A stretch of DNA of 64,000 nucleotides from Paenibacillus sp. FSL R7-0345 (GCF_038595055.1 NZ_CP152002.1:4570501-4634500), one strand, 5' to 3'; positions 43,920 to 52,903 are shown, counted from the first letter of the stretch. Made by a program: numbers and translations. Notes: generated from the sequence alone by a model not told the origin.

Positions 43920-45881
43920 CTACGCAGCTTCATTGTGCGTTGTGTCCATCCCTAATTCTGCCAGCATGCGTTTTGTGTATCTCCGCGTGTACAGCAGATA
44001 AAACAGCAGCTGGAGCAGGATAAACAAGACGCTGACAATCAGGGCAGTTAAAATAATCATGATGACGCCAGGAGCAGCTTTTGCTTCCAGCCTAGCCGTG
44101 AGGCTGCTGAAAATGAATCCGGAAGTCCCTGCAGCAAGCACATACGGCAGAAAAAAGATTAGTCTGAGCGGACGCTTCATCTGCTGTACTGCTTCTTTCG
44201 CAGTCATCCCGATCCTGTTCAGCCTCCGGTATTTGCGCTGTTCCGCTTCAAGCTCGCCCAATATGCCGGAATGCAGTACTACGCAGGATGAAACATAAAA
44301 GATCAGGCCGACAAAGCTCATTATGACCAGACCGAATATCCCAGACTGCTTCCACTCCTCATATTCCGCAAATCTGGAGCTGGTTTTAAACGCAAACTCC
44401 TCAAGCTTGGCCGTATTATACCAGGCCTCGGTATGCTCCCGGTTATAAGCAGCCAGCGCCTCATTCAGCCTGCTGTTCACATCGCCGGTCTTGCGCCAGT
44501 CAGCAAATTGCAGCAGATGAATTTGTCCCAGACCGTTCCGGATATCCGCTTTAATGAATTCATAATCGGCAGGGTTCACAATCAGAAAATGGTATCCCAT
44601 AACCGGAATCATATTAAACAGCATCCGTTCTACTGTACCGGCCGAAACCAGATGCAGCTTACCGGAGAGTACCGATGCATCATAATCTGCAAAGGACTCG
44701 TTGACCTGGTTATATCCGTTTTTGTCCGAGACGAGGAACAAATTCAGAAAGCTTCCGCGCTTCACCTGATAATCCGTGCCGGTAACAGCATTAAGCAGCC
44801 CGGAGGAAAGAATCTTCGGATGCGGCATATTGAGCACTTCCAGTGTCTGAGAGGATAGAAGCTCTGTCTTGGAGGAGCCGGTTATACTCTGCAATGTCAG
44901 CGGGGAGATGGCATTTTTGCCGTACAGCTCGGCATAAGCGATACCGTAAGGATTATTATCTGCTGCACTATCCCATGACCGGAAATAAAGGTCCAGCATC
45001 AGACTGCCCAGAAATATAGCAATCGTCATCAGCAGCGTAATCAAAAAGCTGATGTTGCGGAAGCGGACAAAGCTGTGCTTGAGGTCGGAAATAAACAGCA
45101 AATTTTTGTATCTCCGTGGCGTTTTCCGTTCCTGTGAAGCGGCCGTCCATGCTCCCAGACCAGTAAGCAGCAGGTAGAGCGCAGGCCAGCACAGCAGCAT
45201 ACTGAGCTGAAACACCCATTCAGCGTTAATGAACCAGCCGGATAACAGGCAGGCTGCCAGCAGCAGCACACCGGTCAGACCGGGAAGTTTACCGCGCAGC
45301 AGCGGACGATCAGCGCTTCGAACGGATTTGAGCAGGGAAAGAATGCCGGGCTGAAGCGCGGACAGCACACTGACGGTAATGACCAGCATATAGAGAACTC
45401 CAAAAAATAAGGCAGTGTCCAGATAACTCTCCCGCGAGAAGGTCAGCGGTATGCTGCCCAAGTCGACAATCCGGCCAATGAGCAGATAAAAGATTTTCAT
45501 AAACAAACTGCCTGACAGGAACCCTGCCGCCATTGAGCTTAGTGCAAGCAGGACATTCTCCATTAGAATCAGCCTGCAGATATTTCTGCGGGTCATTCCC
45601 AGCACCATAAAAAGCCCGAACTCGGCTTTGCGGGACTTCATTAATGAGGACTGCGCATACAGCAGAAAGAGCACGGCGAACAGCATCAGCGCTGACCGCG
45701 GTGCCATCAGATTACTGGATATTCTGCCATTCAGCAGAGACGGATCATTAAAGCCCGGATTGGTATAGAGCGTATTGAAGGTAAACAGAATCATAATACT
45801 GAAGCTGCTGCACAGAAAATAGAGCAGGTACTTACGGAAATTGGCTTTGAACATCCGCAGCAGAATCCTGTTAAAAGTCAT
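43920..45881 (-). CDS. Bce/FtsX-type ABC transporter permease
   Basis: A 653-residue permease with about ten helices and a large extracellular loop of ~200 residues between TM7 and TM8 (from LDLYFRSWDSAADNN to FAEYEEWKQSG). Two FtsX-like segments are visible (RKAEFGLFMVLGMTRRNICRL and KYRRLNRIGMTAKEAVQQM). This is the layout of BceB/VraG, which detect and neutralise peptide antibiotics. The ATG follows AGGAGGCGGGG, overlapping the ATPase gene by 11 bases. No BceRS-type regulators are beside it. Confidence 0.88.
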   Translation of the reverse strand: MTFNRILLRMFKANFRKYLLYFLCSSFSIMILFTFNTLYTNPGFNDPSLLNGRISSNLMAPRSALMLFAVLFLLYAQSSLMKSRKAEFGLFMVLGMTRRNICRLILMENVLLALSSMAAGFLSGSLFMKIFYLLIGRIVDLGSIPLTFSRESYLDTALFFGVLYMLVITVSVLSALQPGILSLLKSVRSADRPLLRGKLPGLTGVLLLAACLLSGWFINAEWVFQLSMLLCWPALYLLLTGLGAWTAASQERKTPRRYKNLLFISDLKHSFVRFRNISFLITLLMTIAIFLGSLMLDLYFRSWDSAADNNPYGIAYAELYGKNAISPLTLQSITGSSKTELLSSQTLEVLNMPHPKILSSGLLNAVTGTDYQVKRGSFLNLFLVSDKNGYNQVNESFADYDASVLSGKLHLVSAGTVERMLFNMIPVMGYHFLIVNPADYEFIKADIRNGLGQIHLLQFADWRKTGDVNSRLNEALAAYNREHTEAWYNTAKLEEFAFKTSSRFAEYEEWKQSGIFGLVIMSFVGLIFYVSSCVVLHSGILGELEAEQRKYRRLNRIGMTAKEAVQQMKRPLRLIFFLPYVLAAGTSGFIFSSLTARLEAKAAPGVIMIILTALIVSVLFILLQLLFYLLYTRRYTKRMLAELGMDTTHNEAA

Positions 45882-46641
45882 CTTCCCCGCCTCCTATGAA
45901 CGCCAGACTGTCCAGAATGGTTCCGAAAAAGGCTTTTCGCGTAGCTCCCTGCTCTCTGCTGATCTCTAGGCCGATCTCCCCGTCCTTAATAAATACGACC
46001 CTGCTGCAATAGCTCGCGGCAAAAGGGTCATGAGTAACCATTACAAGGGTCACCTGCTGATTCCTGTTAAGACCGGCTAAAGTCCGCATCACCGTGCCTG
46101 CCGATTTGGAATCCAGATTGCCGGTAGGCTCGTCTGCAAACACAATTTCCGGTCCGTTAATAATGGCCCGTGCAATAGCTGCCCGCTGCTGCTGGCCGCC
46201 GGATACGGTATACGGGTACTTGTCCTGGACTTCAGCGAGTTCGAACAGCGTGAGCATGTCCGCCATCTTTGCTTCGATCTCCCCCGGCTCCAGCTCATCC
46301 AGCACCAGAGGCAGCATCATATTATCCCGCAGAGTCAAACTGTCCAGCAGATTATAATCCTGAAAAACAAACCCCATTCTCTGCCGCCGCAGCAGCGCCA
46401 GCTGATCCTTTTTCATACGGCTGAGGCTGCTGCCGGCAAGCTGAACCGAGCCGCTATACTCTGTATCAATGCCGCTCAGAATATTAAGAAGTGTCGTCTT
46501 CCCGCTGCCCGACGGCCCCATCACCGCCACGAACTCCCCGTTCTCCACCGTAAAGTTCAGCCCGTTTAATGCCGGGAACAGATTGCTTTTGCCCTTACCT
46601 TTATATTGCTTCACCAGATTCTGTACGGTCAGTATCGCCAT
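45871..46641 (-). CDS. Bce-type ABC transporter ATPase
   Basis: A 256-residue ATPase with Walker A (MGPSGSGKTTLLN), Q-loop (FVFQDYNLLDSLT), signature VSGGQQQRAAIARA, Walker B (IVFADEPTGNLDS) and H-loop (MVTHDPFAASYC). The Q-loop and D-loop wording is that of the MacB/BceA branch. Start MAILTVQNL follows GGGGTGC. It works with the permease downstream. The acidic tail GGGEDDF is coded in the overlap. Confidence 0.92.
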   Translation of the reverse strand: MAILTVQNLVKQYKGKGKSNLFPALNGLNFTVENGEFVAVMGPSGSGKTTLLNILSGIDTEYSGSVQLAGSSLSRMKKDQLALLRRQRMGFVFQDYNLLDSLTLRDNMMLPLVLDELEPGEIEAKMADMLTLFELAEVQDKYPYTVSGGQQQRAAIARAIINGPEIVFADEPTGNLDSKSAGTVMRTLAGLNRNQQVTLVMVTHDPFAASYCSRVVFIKDGEIGLEISREQGATRKAFFGTILDSLAFIGGGEDDF

Positions 46642-46844
46642 ACCGTTAGCACCCCGTCTGCAGCGGATTTGGAGCATGCGTGTGATTTGAAGTAACTTTG
46701 CTGGCTGCTTGCGCTTAGTGGCTCGATAGCCTGCTGGCTCACTACTTCACAATCCGCGCTCCAAACCTACTATAAATCCATCAGCAGGAAGAATATGTAT
46801 AATTTTTCACAAGGTAGAGTGTTGCGCACATGAGAACATTAACT

Positions 46845-47031
46845 TAACTGCACTCTGTACAACTATTCCGGCCCATTTTCGCATAATCAGCACAATAGCT
46901 GCACTCCATACAACTAAAGTCAGCAAATCCCCTCCAATCACCAATAATCGCTGAATATAGCTGCACAAAGTACATCTAAACTCTATTTAGTCTGAAAAAG
47001 GCCGGATTTAGATGTACAAAGTGCAGTTATT
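46845..47031. repeat. Intergenic ~50-bp repeat cluster, three direct and one inverted unit
   Basis: Units beginning TA(A/G)CTGCAC...TACA(A/T)CTA start at 46845, 46895 and 46958; a fourth lies inverted with its TAACTGCACTTTG end at 47029. The third and fourth form a long hairpin (AGCTGCACAAAGTACATC against its near complement). Spacing is about 50 and 63 bp, and GGCC plus TTTT follow in most units. No coding potential was found in the whole 46642-47064 gap. Confidence 0.75.
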
Positions 47032-47064
47032 CCCATACGCACACTCCTCAGCCACCCGCCGCAA

Positions 47065-47096
47065 TAAAAAACCTTGAAGGAATAATTCCCCCAAGG
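47065..47096 (-). terminator. Terminator downstream of the metallophosphatase region
   Basis: On the minus strand CCTTGGGGGAATTATTCCTTCAAGG (loop inside) is followed by TTTTTTATTG. Confidence 0.75.
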
Positions 47097-47115
47097 TCAA
47101 AAGGTCAAGCAAGTC

Positions 47116-47230
47116 TTATTTAAATTCTGTTTTGCAAACATTATCTTTGCGTTCAATCAATCCATCATAGCTGGCCAATAAATTAAAATCATCCACATCA
47201 AAGACTCTATTCGGTGAACTTTTTTGTCAT
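47116..47230 (-). pseudogene. Possible frameshifted small gene
   Basis: From an ATG at 47230 (MTKKFTE) the frame ends at once, but the next frame reads NRVFDVDDFNLLASYDGLIERKDNVC... to a stop at 47116, a stretch that looks protein-like. One base lost or gained near 47208 would join them into a ~37-residue protein. It sits between the metallophosphatase stop and a terminator. No ribosome site is evident and no family is recognised. Confidence 0.3.
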
Positions 47231-47243
47231 CGCTAAAATGTAA

Positions 47244-47990
47244 TTATTCACGGCCGCTCTCACCCAGCCGCACACTATAGCTCCTATACCCGTCCTCACT
47301 AATCTCCAGGCAGTTCATCTGCTCGCCGTAGGCGCAGCCGCCGTCTATGCCGATTTTGTCGCCATGGGGGCTGAACCAGAGGCCGGGGTCGTCCTGGAGC
47401 TCGAAGGTTGAGGTGTGGCCGAACACCACGGTTTTACTGGTACTCGTTACCGGATGATTGTAGAACGGTTCCCTGATCCAGATAAAATCATAATCCTTCT
47501 GCGTCCGCCAGTCCGCCAGCGCCGGGTCGATTCCAGCGTGAACAAACAGATGGTCTTCCGTCTCATGATACAGCGGCAGTGAGCTCAAAAAATCCAGATG
47601 CTGCTTGTACGCCTGCCTGATCCAATGCTTGATCCGGATATACTCCGCCCAGCCCAAATCCTGCTGCACAAAATCCGCATCCGCTCCTACATAGCTCGCC
47701 AGGGTATGAAACCCGCCGTTGTTCAGCCAATGCAGGTCGAGCTTGTCCTCATCGTCACTGAGCAGCGCGTCACAGGCCATTTTGTCATGATTGCCCTTCA
47801 GTACAACTGCACCATACTCTGCTTGGAGGGACATCACCTGCTCCACTATAGCTTTGCTGTTCGGCCCCCGGTCCACATAATCGCCGATAAGCACCAGCTT
47901 GTCCCGTTCCGGGACATAGTCTGCTTTTCGCAAAACCGCGTTAAATTCCCGGTAACAGCCATGAATATCGCTAATCACTAAGGTTCTGAT
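47244..47990 (-). CDS. PPP-type metallophosphatase (PrpE/ApaH-like), probable ATC start
   Basis: A protein of about 248 residues with all phosphoprotein-phosphatase motifs: SDIHGCYREF, IGDYVDRGPNS, LKGNHDKM, FVHAGIDP, FGHTSTFE. Such enzymes dephosphorylate proteins or dinucleotides; substrate unknown. GTG at 47978 is the first standard start but begins inside the first strand. Four codons upstream, ATC at 47990, eight bases after GGAGG, gives the expected opening M-R-T-L-V-I-S-D. ATC as start is rare, so ATG-to-ATC mutation or a sequence error is possible. Confidence 0.88.
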   Translation of the reverse strand: MRTLVISDIHGCYREFNAVLRKADYVPERDKLVLIGDYVDRGPNSKAIVEQVMSLQAEYGAVVLKGNHDKMACDALLSDDEDKLDLHWLNNGGFHTLASYVGADADFVQQDLGWAEYIRIKHWIRQAYKQHLDFLSSLPLYHETEDHLFVHAGIDPALADWRTQKDYDFIWIREPFYNHPVTSTSKTVVFGHTSTFELQDDPGLWFSPHGDKIGIDGGCAYGEQMNCLEISEDGYRSYSVRLGESGRE

Positions 47991-48041
47991 GATCTTCTCC
48001 TCCTTCCGGTAAATATCAGAACCTTATTATAGCATCAAAAG

Positions 48042-49625
48042 CTAACCTCGCACGGGTCTTTGCACAGCGCTGTCCCACCGCCAAGGCACCGAACGGCCAT
48101 GCAGATGCAGCCCGCCATACCACACATCAATCCCCTGCGCTGCCACCCGGTCCGCTGTACCCTCCTGCACCTGCCAGCCAAGCTTGGTCACCGTTACTTT
48201 GCGGTTCAGAAAATCCGGTACCTGCCTGAAATCCCAATTGTCCACAGCCTCCGTACCCTCAACCTGCAGCAGCGGATTCGACCCTTGCACCATTTCCCGC
48301 AGATACAGCCAATACTCCAGATCGCCCATACCCAGCATATGCAGCTCGTCCGTCACCTGCCGGAACAGCTTCATTGGTGTGTCCGCTCCGCTGCACAGCT
48401 TGAGTAAAGTCGTCTGCTCGACGATACCCAGCCCGTTCTCCACAGATGGCAGACGCGACAGATGAGCCTGGAATGCAGTATAGGCAAAAGGGAGCGCGGA
48501 TGATGCCAGCTGTTCTTTTTTCAGCTCAAGCAGGTCAGCCATTTGTTCGGGATCTGCTGCAGTATAAGCCTGCCACAGCTCGCTGCCCAGCTCCAGCTCC
48601 TCAGCTCCGATACTCCGCCATGTCCCGTTCAACGTACTAAGCTGCTCCGGAGTCAGCTGGCCGAGACCATGAAAGAGCTCTATTCCGGGAAATTCCCCGA
48701 TGCAAAGGAGGCTGAGTCTGGTCTTGCCAAGCCTTTGCCCCTTGAACCAGTGCAGCAGATAGGCCAGCATGCTCTGATCAAAAAGATCATGCTCAAACCA
48801 CAGCACCACTTCCTCATAGCGGCTGAAGCTGCGCAGCTTCCCCTCCTGCTCTGCGCAGGCTGCAATGTATTCTGCTGAAGGAATGCCCATTGATTGTTCG
48901 AGTGTTTTGGCACGGAAGGCACGCTCCTGGTCTCCACCATGATTCTCTATATTCGGCCCTGCCGAATATATCTCGCGCCAAACCAGTACATCCCCCTGCA
49001 CAATGCCCTGCTTCAGCATATTCCCTACACTATCTCCGTTCACAATATGCAGCATGTTCCTGCCCCCTTCATATAAGCTGTTGAACACGGAAGCCAGGTC
49101 AATGACCGGCAGTGCCCCGCGGAGCTTGCGCCGTGCGTCGAATAGCCGCTTTTTGAGCGCGGATTGCGGAATGTCCAGGTATGCGGAAATTTCCTGCAGG
49201 GAATAGCCGTAAAAATAAAACAGCTGCAGCGGCACCCGCAGACGCTCGCTCAGTTCCGCCACCGATTGCTGGAGAATGCGCGCGCCCTCTTTTTGCTCGG
49301 CTAGCTCTGCTACAGTTTGTGACCCGTCCATCAGATGGGATGCCTCTTCCAGCGGAATGCTGGCATGCCGTTTGCGCCGCAGCGCCCGCTGGCACTGTCT
49401 GACGACAATCGTCTTGAACCATCCCGGGAAGGCTGCCGGCTGATCCAGCTTACCAATATGCGTATAAGCTTCCAGGAACGCCTCCTGCACGGCATCCTCC
49501 GCCAAATGCATATCCTTCAGCCTATCATATGCCACCGCAAACGCCATCCCGCGAAAATGCGCCGCCAGCCGCCCGAACGCCTCCGTATCCCCTTGCTGTG
49601 CTTCCTCAATCCACCGCGTCTCCAT
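48042..49625 (-). CDS. ECF-type sigma factor fused to a DUF1835 protein
   Basis: A 527-residue fusion. Residues ~1-165 are an ECF sigma factor: region 2 (AYDRLKDMHLAEDAVQEAFLEAY and PAAFPGWFKTIVVRQCQRA) and region 4 (QLFYFYGYSLQEISAYLDIP). From ~195 the protein is a DUF1835-type domain (MLHIVNGDSVGNMLKQGIV), with FEHDLFDQSMLAYLLHWF and a DUF3658-like C-terminus. There is no anti-sigma gene next to it, so the C-terminal part may act as the sensor or brake (inference). ATG 49625 follows GAGG. Confidence 0.85.
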   Translation of the reverse strand: METRWIEEAQQGDTEAFGRLAAHFRGMAFAVAYDRLKDMHLAEDAVQEAFLEAYTHIGKLDQPAAFPGWFKTIVVRQCQRALRRKRHASIPLEEASHLMDGSQTVAELAEQKEGARILQQSVAELSERLRVPLQLFYFYGYSLQEISAYLDIPQSALKKRLFDARRKLRGALPVIDLASVFNSLYEGGRNMLHIVNGDSVGNMLKQGIVQGDVLVWREIYSAGPNIENHGGDQERAFRAKTLEQSMGIPSAEYIAACAEQEGKLRSFSRYEEVVLWFEHDLFDQSMLAYLLHWFKGQRLGKTRLSLLCIGEFPGIELFHGLGQLTPEQLSTLNGTWRSIGAEELELGSELWQAYTAADPEQMADLLELKKEQLASSALPFAYTAFQAHLSRLPSVENGLGIVEQTTLLKLCSGADTPMKLFRQVTDELHMLGMGDLEYWLYLREMVQGSNPLLQVEGTEAVDNWDFRQVPDFLNRKVTVTKLGWQVQEGTADRVAAQGIDVWYGGLHLHGRSVPWRWDSAVQRPVRG

Positions 49626-49778
49626 GCCTGCCGGACCTCTTTTCACATGTTCTTATTTATAAGTGCCTTCCGGGCGGGAAAAGGTTACTTTGTGTTTGAT
49701 TAAATGTAGCATACGGATTGTGATGGGCAAAATGGCATGCGAAGGGACCCGGGGATCGGGGATGTGCTGCGGTAATGG

Positions 49779-50264
49779 TCAGAGGTTTGTATCGTGGAGG
49801 GTGCCGTTAATATTTCTGCGTTTAAATGCTGCTGCTTCATTATGAAATGCTCTTCCGGAAAAAAGGGTCTCTAACTCGGCTACATGCTGCGGATCAATCC
49901 GGTCAGCTTTCAAACAGACTATAACGATGCTCTCCAATGCTAAAAAGGTATACTGCCGGTAGCTAGAGGAAAGCTCATCCAGCAGTCGCCGGCTCAGGTA
50001 TGCGGATTGTTGACATTCGTCTCTGACTTTATCATTGAAGTACTTCCAGGTAATATGTTCTTTAGCGGAGAAATTAAAAGATAATGAAGGCAATAATTCG
50101 TAGAGTCTTACTAACTGAGTTTTATTTAAATGGCCATGTAATTCGGCTTGCTCCCCTATTTCTAATAAAGAAATTAGTCTGTTAAGTTGGTTTGTCAGTT
50201 CCTCTTCTTTTAAAGAATGGTCCTCTAAAAGAGGCTCAATTTGTGTTAGAATCGTTTCGTTCAT
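49779..50264 (-). CDS. Hypothetical helical protein (island gene 1 from the 3' end)
   Basis: A 161-residue soluble protein, almost entirely helical (TNQLNRLISLLEIGEQAELH, SAYLSRRLLDELSSSYRQYT). RBS AAAGGAG before ATG. Last gene of an AT-richer run of small genes extending to 56529, all on the minus strand. Its upstream neighbour is only 10 bp away, so it is in the same operon. No family recognised. Confidence 0.65.
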   Translation of the reverse strand: MNETILTQIEPLLEDHSLKEEELTNQLNRLISLLEIGEQAELHGHLNKTQLVRLYELLPSLSFNFSAKEHITWKYFNDKVRDECQQSAYLSRRLLDELSSSYRQYTFLALESIVIVCLKADRIDPQHVAELETLFSGRAFHNEAAAFKRRNINGTLHDTNL

Positions 50265-50274
50265 TCGTACTTCC

Positions 50275-50715
50275 TTACTCCTTTCTTTCTAAAATCCCCC
50301 TAACCTGCCGCTCCAGCTCCGATTCCTCTTCACCGGGATTTCTATCTGTGACCATGTACAAGTTATTATGTATAACCTCTGTAACTTCTGCGTCAAAATA
50401 GGCTTCCTTAAACCTTTCAAGCAAAGCCTCACGCTCATCAGCCAAATCCTGCGCATTCTCAAACTCATACACATGCAGGGTCTGGTAGGTGAGAGGGAAA
50501 ATAAATGTTACTTGTGCAATTGCAGATTGGCTTTTAATTGTGGAAGGGTTCGCGGCACTGGCTTCAGTAAAAGTCATTTTATGTTTAATCAGCAGATTGG
50601 TAACATCGCTCAAGCTCATCCGTTCTTCCTCGGCTGATGGCTGGCTCAATTGACAGGAGGTTAGTAGAATCAGGGTTAGGACAAGCGTACTGAGAGTTAC
50701 GAACACTTTTTTCAT
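50275..50715 (-). CDS. Small lipoprotein of unknown function
   Basis: A 146-residue protein with signal peptide MKKVFVTLSTLVLTLILL and lipobox LLTSC. The mature part is charged (SLSDVTNLLIKHKMTFTEA, EFENAQDLADEREALLERFK). ATG overlaps the stop of the upstream gene as CTATGA, so the two are coupled. Island member; no family seen. Confidence 0.75.
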   Translation of the reverse strand: MKKVFVTLSTLVLTLILLTSCQLSQPSAEEERMSLSDVTNLLIKHKMTFTEASAANPSTIKSQSAIAQVTFIFPLTYQTLHVYEFENAQDLADEREALLERFKEAYFDAEVTEVIHNNLYMVTDRNPGEEESELERQVRGILERKE

Positions 50716-51123
50716 AGCGCTATCTCTTCCTCCTTTTCCTCTAAATCCGGTCCTTCAAAATATTTAATATGTAGTGTGTTGTTTACGATATCCGCCTGAT
50801 ACACTGCATTTGAGGGCACGGCTGTCTCGGAAAAATCCCTGATAAATTCCCTGTACATTTTAGAAGCGTCGAACATATCCCGGTAGATCAGCTTTCGCTC
50901 ATCATGTACATACAAAATATTAGTATCCTCAGTCAGAATCGGATTGTAGTAAGTATCAGAAATTTGCGTATTCTCTGTATCAAAATAAAACACATACCTG
51001 CTTGGACTGCCCAGGCTCAACGTAATTTGAATCAAATGGGAACCCCGTAACTCGGTCGTCGGTTCTACCGGATACTCTGCTTCGAAAATGGGCTGATGCT
51101 GCTTTTAGAAGGTTATGTAACAT
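50712..51123 (-). pseudogene. Hypothetical gene with a frameshift near its start
   Basis: From ATG 51123 (after GAGGAAAAAAAG) the frame reads MLHNLLK; at a run of four A (51103-51106) it must move by one base to continue as QHQPIFEAEYPVEPTTELRG and on through SPSRYVFYFDTENTQ to the stop at 50712. Dropping one A restores a protein of about 136 residues. Sequence upstream of the ATG also reads as an open acidic frame into the next gene, so the true start may lie further up. Either a real frameshift or a homopolymer error. Confidence 0.65.
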
Positions 51124-51173
51124 CTTTTTTTCCTCATATAGGTTATTTTCTTCTTCAATTTCCGGGAAATGCT

Positions 51174-51485
51174 CTAGACCCCAATCAACGGAGATATATC
51201 AACGGAATGTGTTAGCAGAAGCTGATAAATCAAACCAAAAATGAACAGAAGCAGGAATGAAATTAATACGTATTTTAAGACAAGAAGTTTAGCTATGTGA
51301 TGGGGCATCTTTTTAACGGAGATATTGTACATACTGTTTCCTGCAATTATCATTAAACATAACGCAATTAGTTTGAACGGAAGCAGGTAATACCAATGAG
51401 GAACACCTGTGACCCATATGGATAGGCAATATCCAAAAGAATAAACAGGAACATAATATTTAAGCCTCTCCTTAATTCCTCTCAC
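51174..51485 (-). CDS. Small membrane protein
   Basis: A 103-residue protein with about three helices (VPVYSFGYCLSIWVTGV, LLPFKLIALCLMIIAGNS, LKYVLISFLLLFIFGLIYQLL cut short here). GTG 51485 lies eight bases after AGGAG. Island member of unknown family. Its end overlaps an open frame that may belong to the frameshifted gene downstream. Confidence 0.6.
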   Translation of the reverse strand: MRGIKERLKYYVPVYSFGYCLSIWVTGVPHWYYLLPFKLIALCLMIIAGNSMYNISVKKMPHHIAKLLVLKYVLISFLLLFIFGLIYQLLLTHSVDISPLIGV

Positions 51486-51523
51486 CTCCGTTACTCCTGC
51501 CCTGTTTGTAATCCCTCTTAAAA

Positions 51524-51979
51524 CTACCTCTCCACATCAAAATAAAGAACATCCCGCTTCTGATCAAAATAAAAATGGCCTATGTAGCTGGAGCTTTTGA
51601 TATAGGCATCAAAATCATCACTGCTGCTCCAATGCGGCGGCCTGCCTTTAAAATCATACTGCAGTTGTGGAGTGATCCGCTCGTGCTCCCATGTATAGTT
51701 CTGTTTTAATGCTGCCGCTTCCGCCCGGCTCAAAAACACATACCCTCTCATCGAATAATTAGTCGGCCCAAAATCACCGCCAACGGTGCTCCCGCTCCAA
51801 TAGACTTTATCAATGCCTGTCAGATTGGGGAACCGCTCACGAATGGGTTTAATATCTGTCCTATAGCTAATCTCGGCATGGCCCGAGGAATACCCGGAGT
51901 ACAGTGAAATACCAAGAAGCAGAACGAGAATAACACTTAGTGAGATCAGCTTTTGCATCGTGGGTGCTTTTAAATTCAG
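51524..51979 (-). CDS. Secreted or membrane-anchored hypothetical protein, possible CTG start
   Basis: About 151 residues: an N-terminal hydrophobic helix (KLISLSVILVLLLGISLYSG) with no lipobox Cys, then a polar domain (GIDKVYWSGSTVGGDFGPTN, YVFLSRAEAAALKQNY). The ATG at 51958 has no ribosome site close by. CTG 51979, seven codons upstream, lies nine bases after AGGAGG and adds a lysine that suits a signal peptide, as in the kinase at 3850. Island member; family unknown. Confidence 0.6.
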   Translation of the reverse strand: MNLKAPTMQKLISLSVILVLLLGISLYSGYSSGHAEISYRTDIKPIRERFPNLTGIDKVYWSGSTVGGDFGPTNYSMRGYVFLSRAEAAALKQNYTWEHERITPQLQYDFKGRPPHWSSSDDFDAYIKSSSYIGHFYFDQKRDVLYFDVER

Positions 51980-52006
51980 AGCTCTCTGCCTCCTTTTTCA
52001 GGTAAG

Positions 52007-52903
52007 TTATGCCTCATCATGGATCTCTTGTATCAGACAAAGCAGCATCTCCCTGGCACGTTCATGATCCTCCAGTTCGGCAGAAATCGCCGGATAATCA
52101 GACAAGCTTGGCTGTATAAAAGCATACGCCGGATAGCGCTCAAAAAAGCTTTTTTGCAAAAGCTTCAGCTGCCTCACAGGAATCTCGGGAATGGAGCTAT
52201 GCATAACATAACTGACCGTTCCGGCGATTAGTGCACAATATTCACTAAAGTCTCCGTCAAACCATCCCTCTTTTAAATGTGCAAAGGCTTCTGCAAAATC
52301 CTCCTTTAGACGTGCTGAGTCATGAAAAGGAAAAGAGCGATGTAACGTTTTATAGAGCAGTGCCAGTTCTTTACTAGCTGCTGATTGGTCTGTCATACCG
52401 GACTCCTCTCTAAATCCCCATACACGCGGCTCCTCCAGTAAAAGCCAGCCATTAACCTCATCATATCCGCTGACAGTTGCTTCAACTAACAAGCCTTTAT
52501 GTATACTGTGGTTCCTCGAGTGTGCAGCACATTCGTCATAGTTGGCAAGTCCAAGGGCTTTAGTATCCGGTATGCTTACAATAACTCCATGCGGATATAG
52601 CACTTCTAGATAGCCAAATATTGTGGTGCCCTGTGTAAAGGTACGTTTGGTTTCGAGCCAATCCGGCAGCTGCTCTTTAGTTAGTTCATCCCAGACTGCC
52701 TCGAATGCAGCTTTGGGGATAGGCTCCAGTTCAGGATCGTCCAAAGACAATTCTCCCTCAGCCAGGAAAAAAACATCTTTTTTCACATTAGAAATCCTGC
52801 TCGCCTTGCCCTCTTCCAAAAGCATTTGTCTATAGACTACGCCCTCTTCATCTGCTTCAAAGTACCATTGTTGACCGTCTGAATACAGCAGCAAGTAGAT
52901 CAT
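52007..52903 (-). CDS. Hypothetical protein, 298 residues
   Basis: A soluble, acidic protein, the largest of the island. It opens MIYLLLYSDGQQWYFEADEE, has a beta-rich middle (GTTIFGYLEVLYPHGVIVSI) and a helical C-terminus. The ATG overlaps the stop of the Imm10-like gene (CTATGA), indicating coupling. I do not recognise the family; pairing with the Imm10-like gene hints at an immunity-type or modifying role but this is only context. Confidence 0.65.
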   Translation of the reverse strand: MIYLLLYSDGQQWYFEADEEGVVYRQMLLEEGKASRISNVKKDVFFLAEGELSLDDPELEPIPKAAFEAVWDELTKEQLPDWLETKRTFTQGTTIFGYLEVLYPHGVIVSIPDTKALGLANYDECAAHSRNHSIHKGLLVEATVSGYDEVNGWLLLEEPRVWGFREESGMTDQSAASKELALLYKTLHRSFPFHDSARLKEDFAEAFAHLKEGWFDGDFSEYCALIAGTVSYVMHSSIPEIPVRQLKLLQKSFFERYPAYAFIQPSLSDYPAISAELEDHERAREMLLCLIQEIHDEA

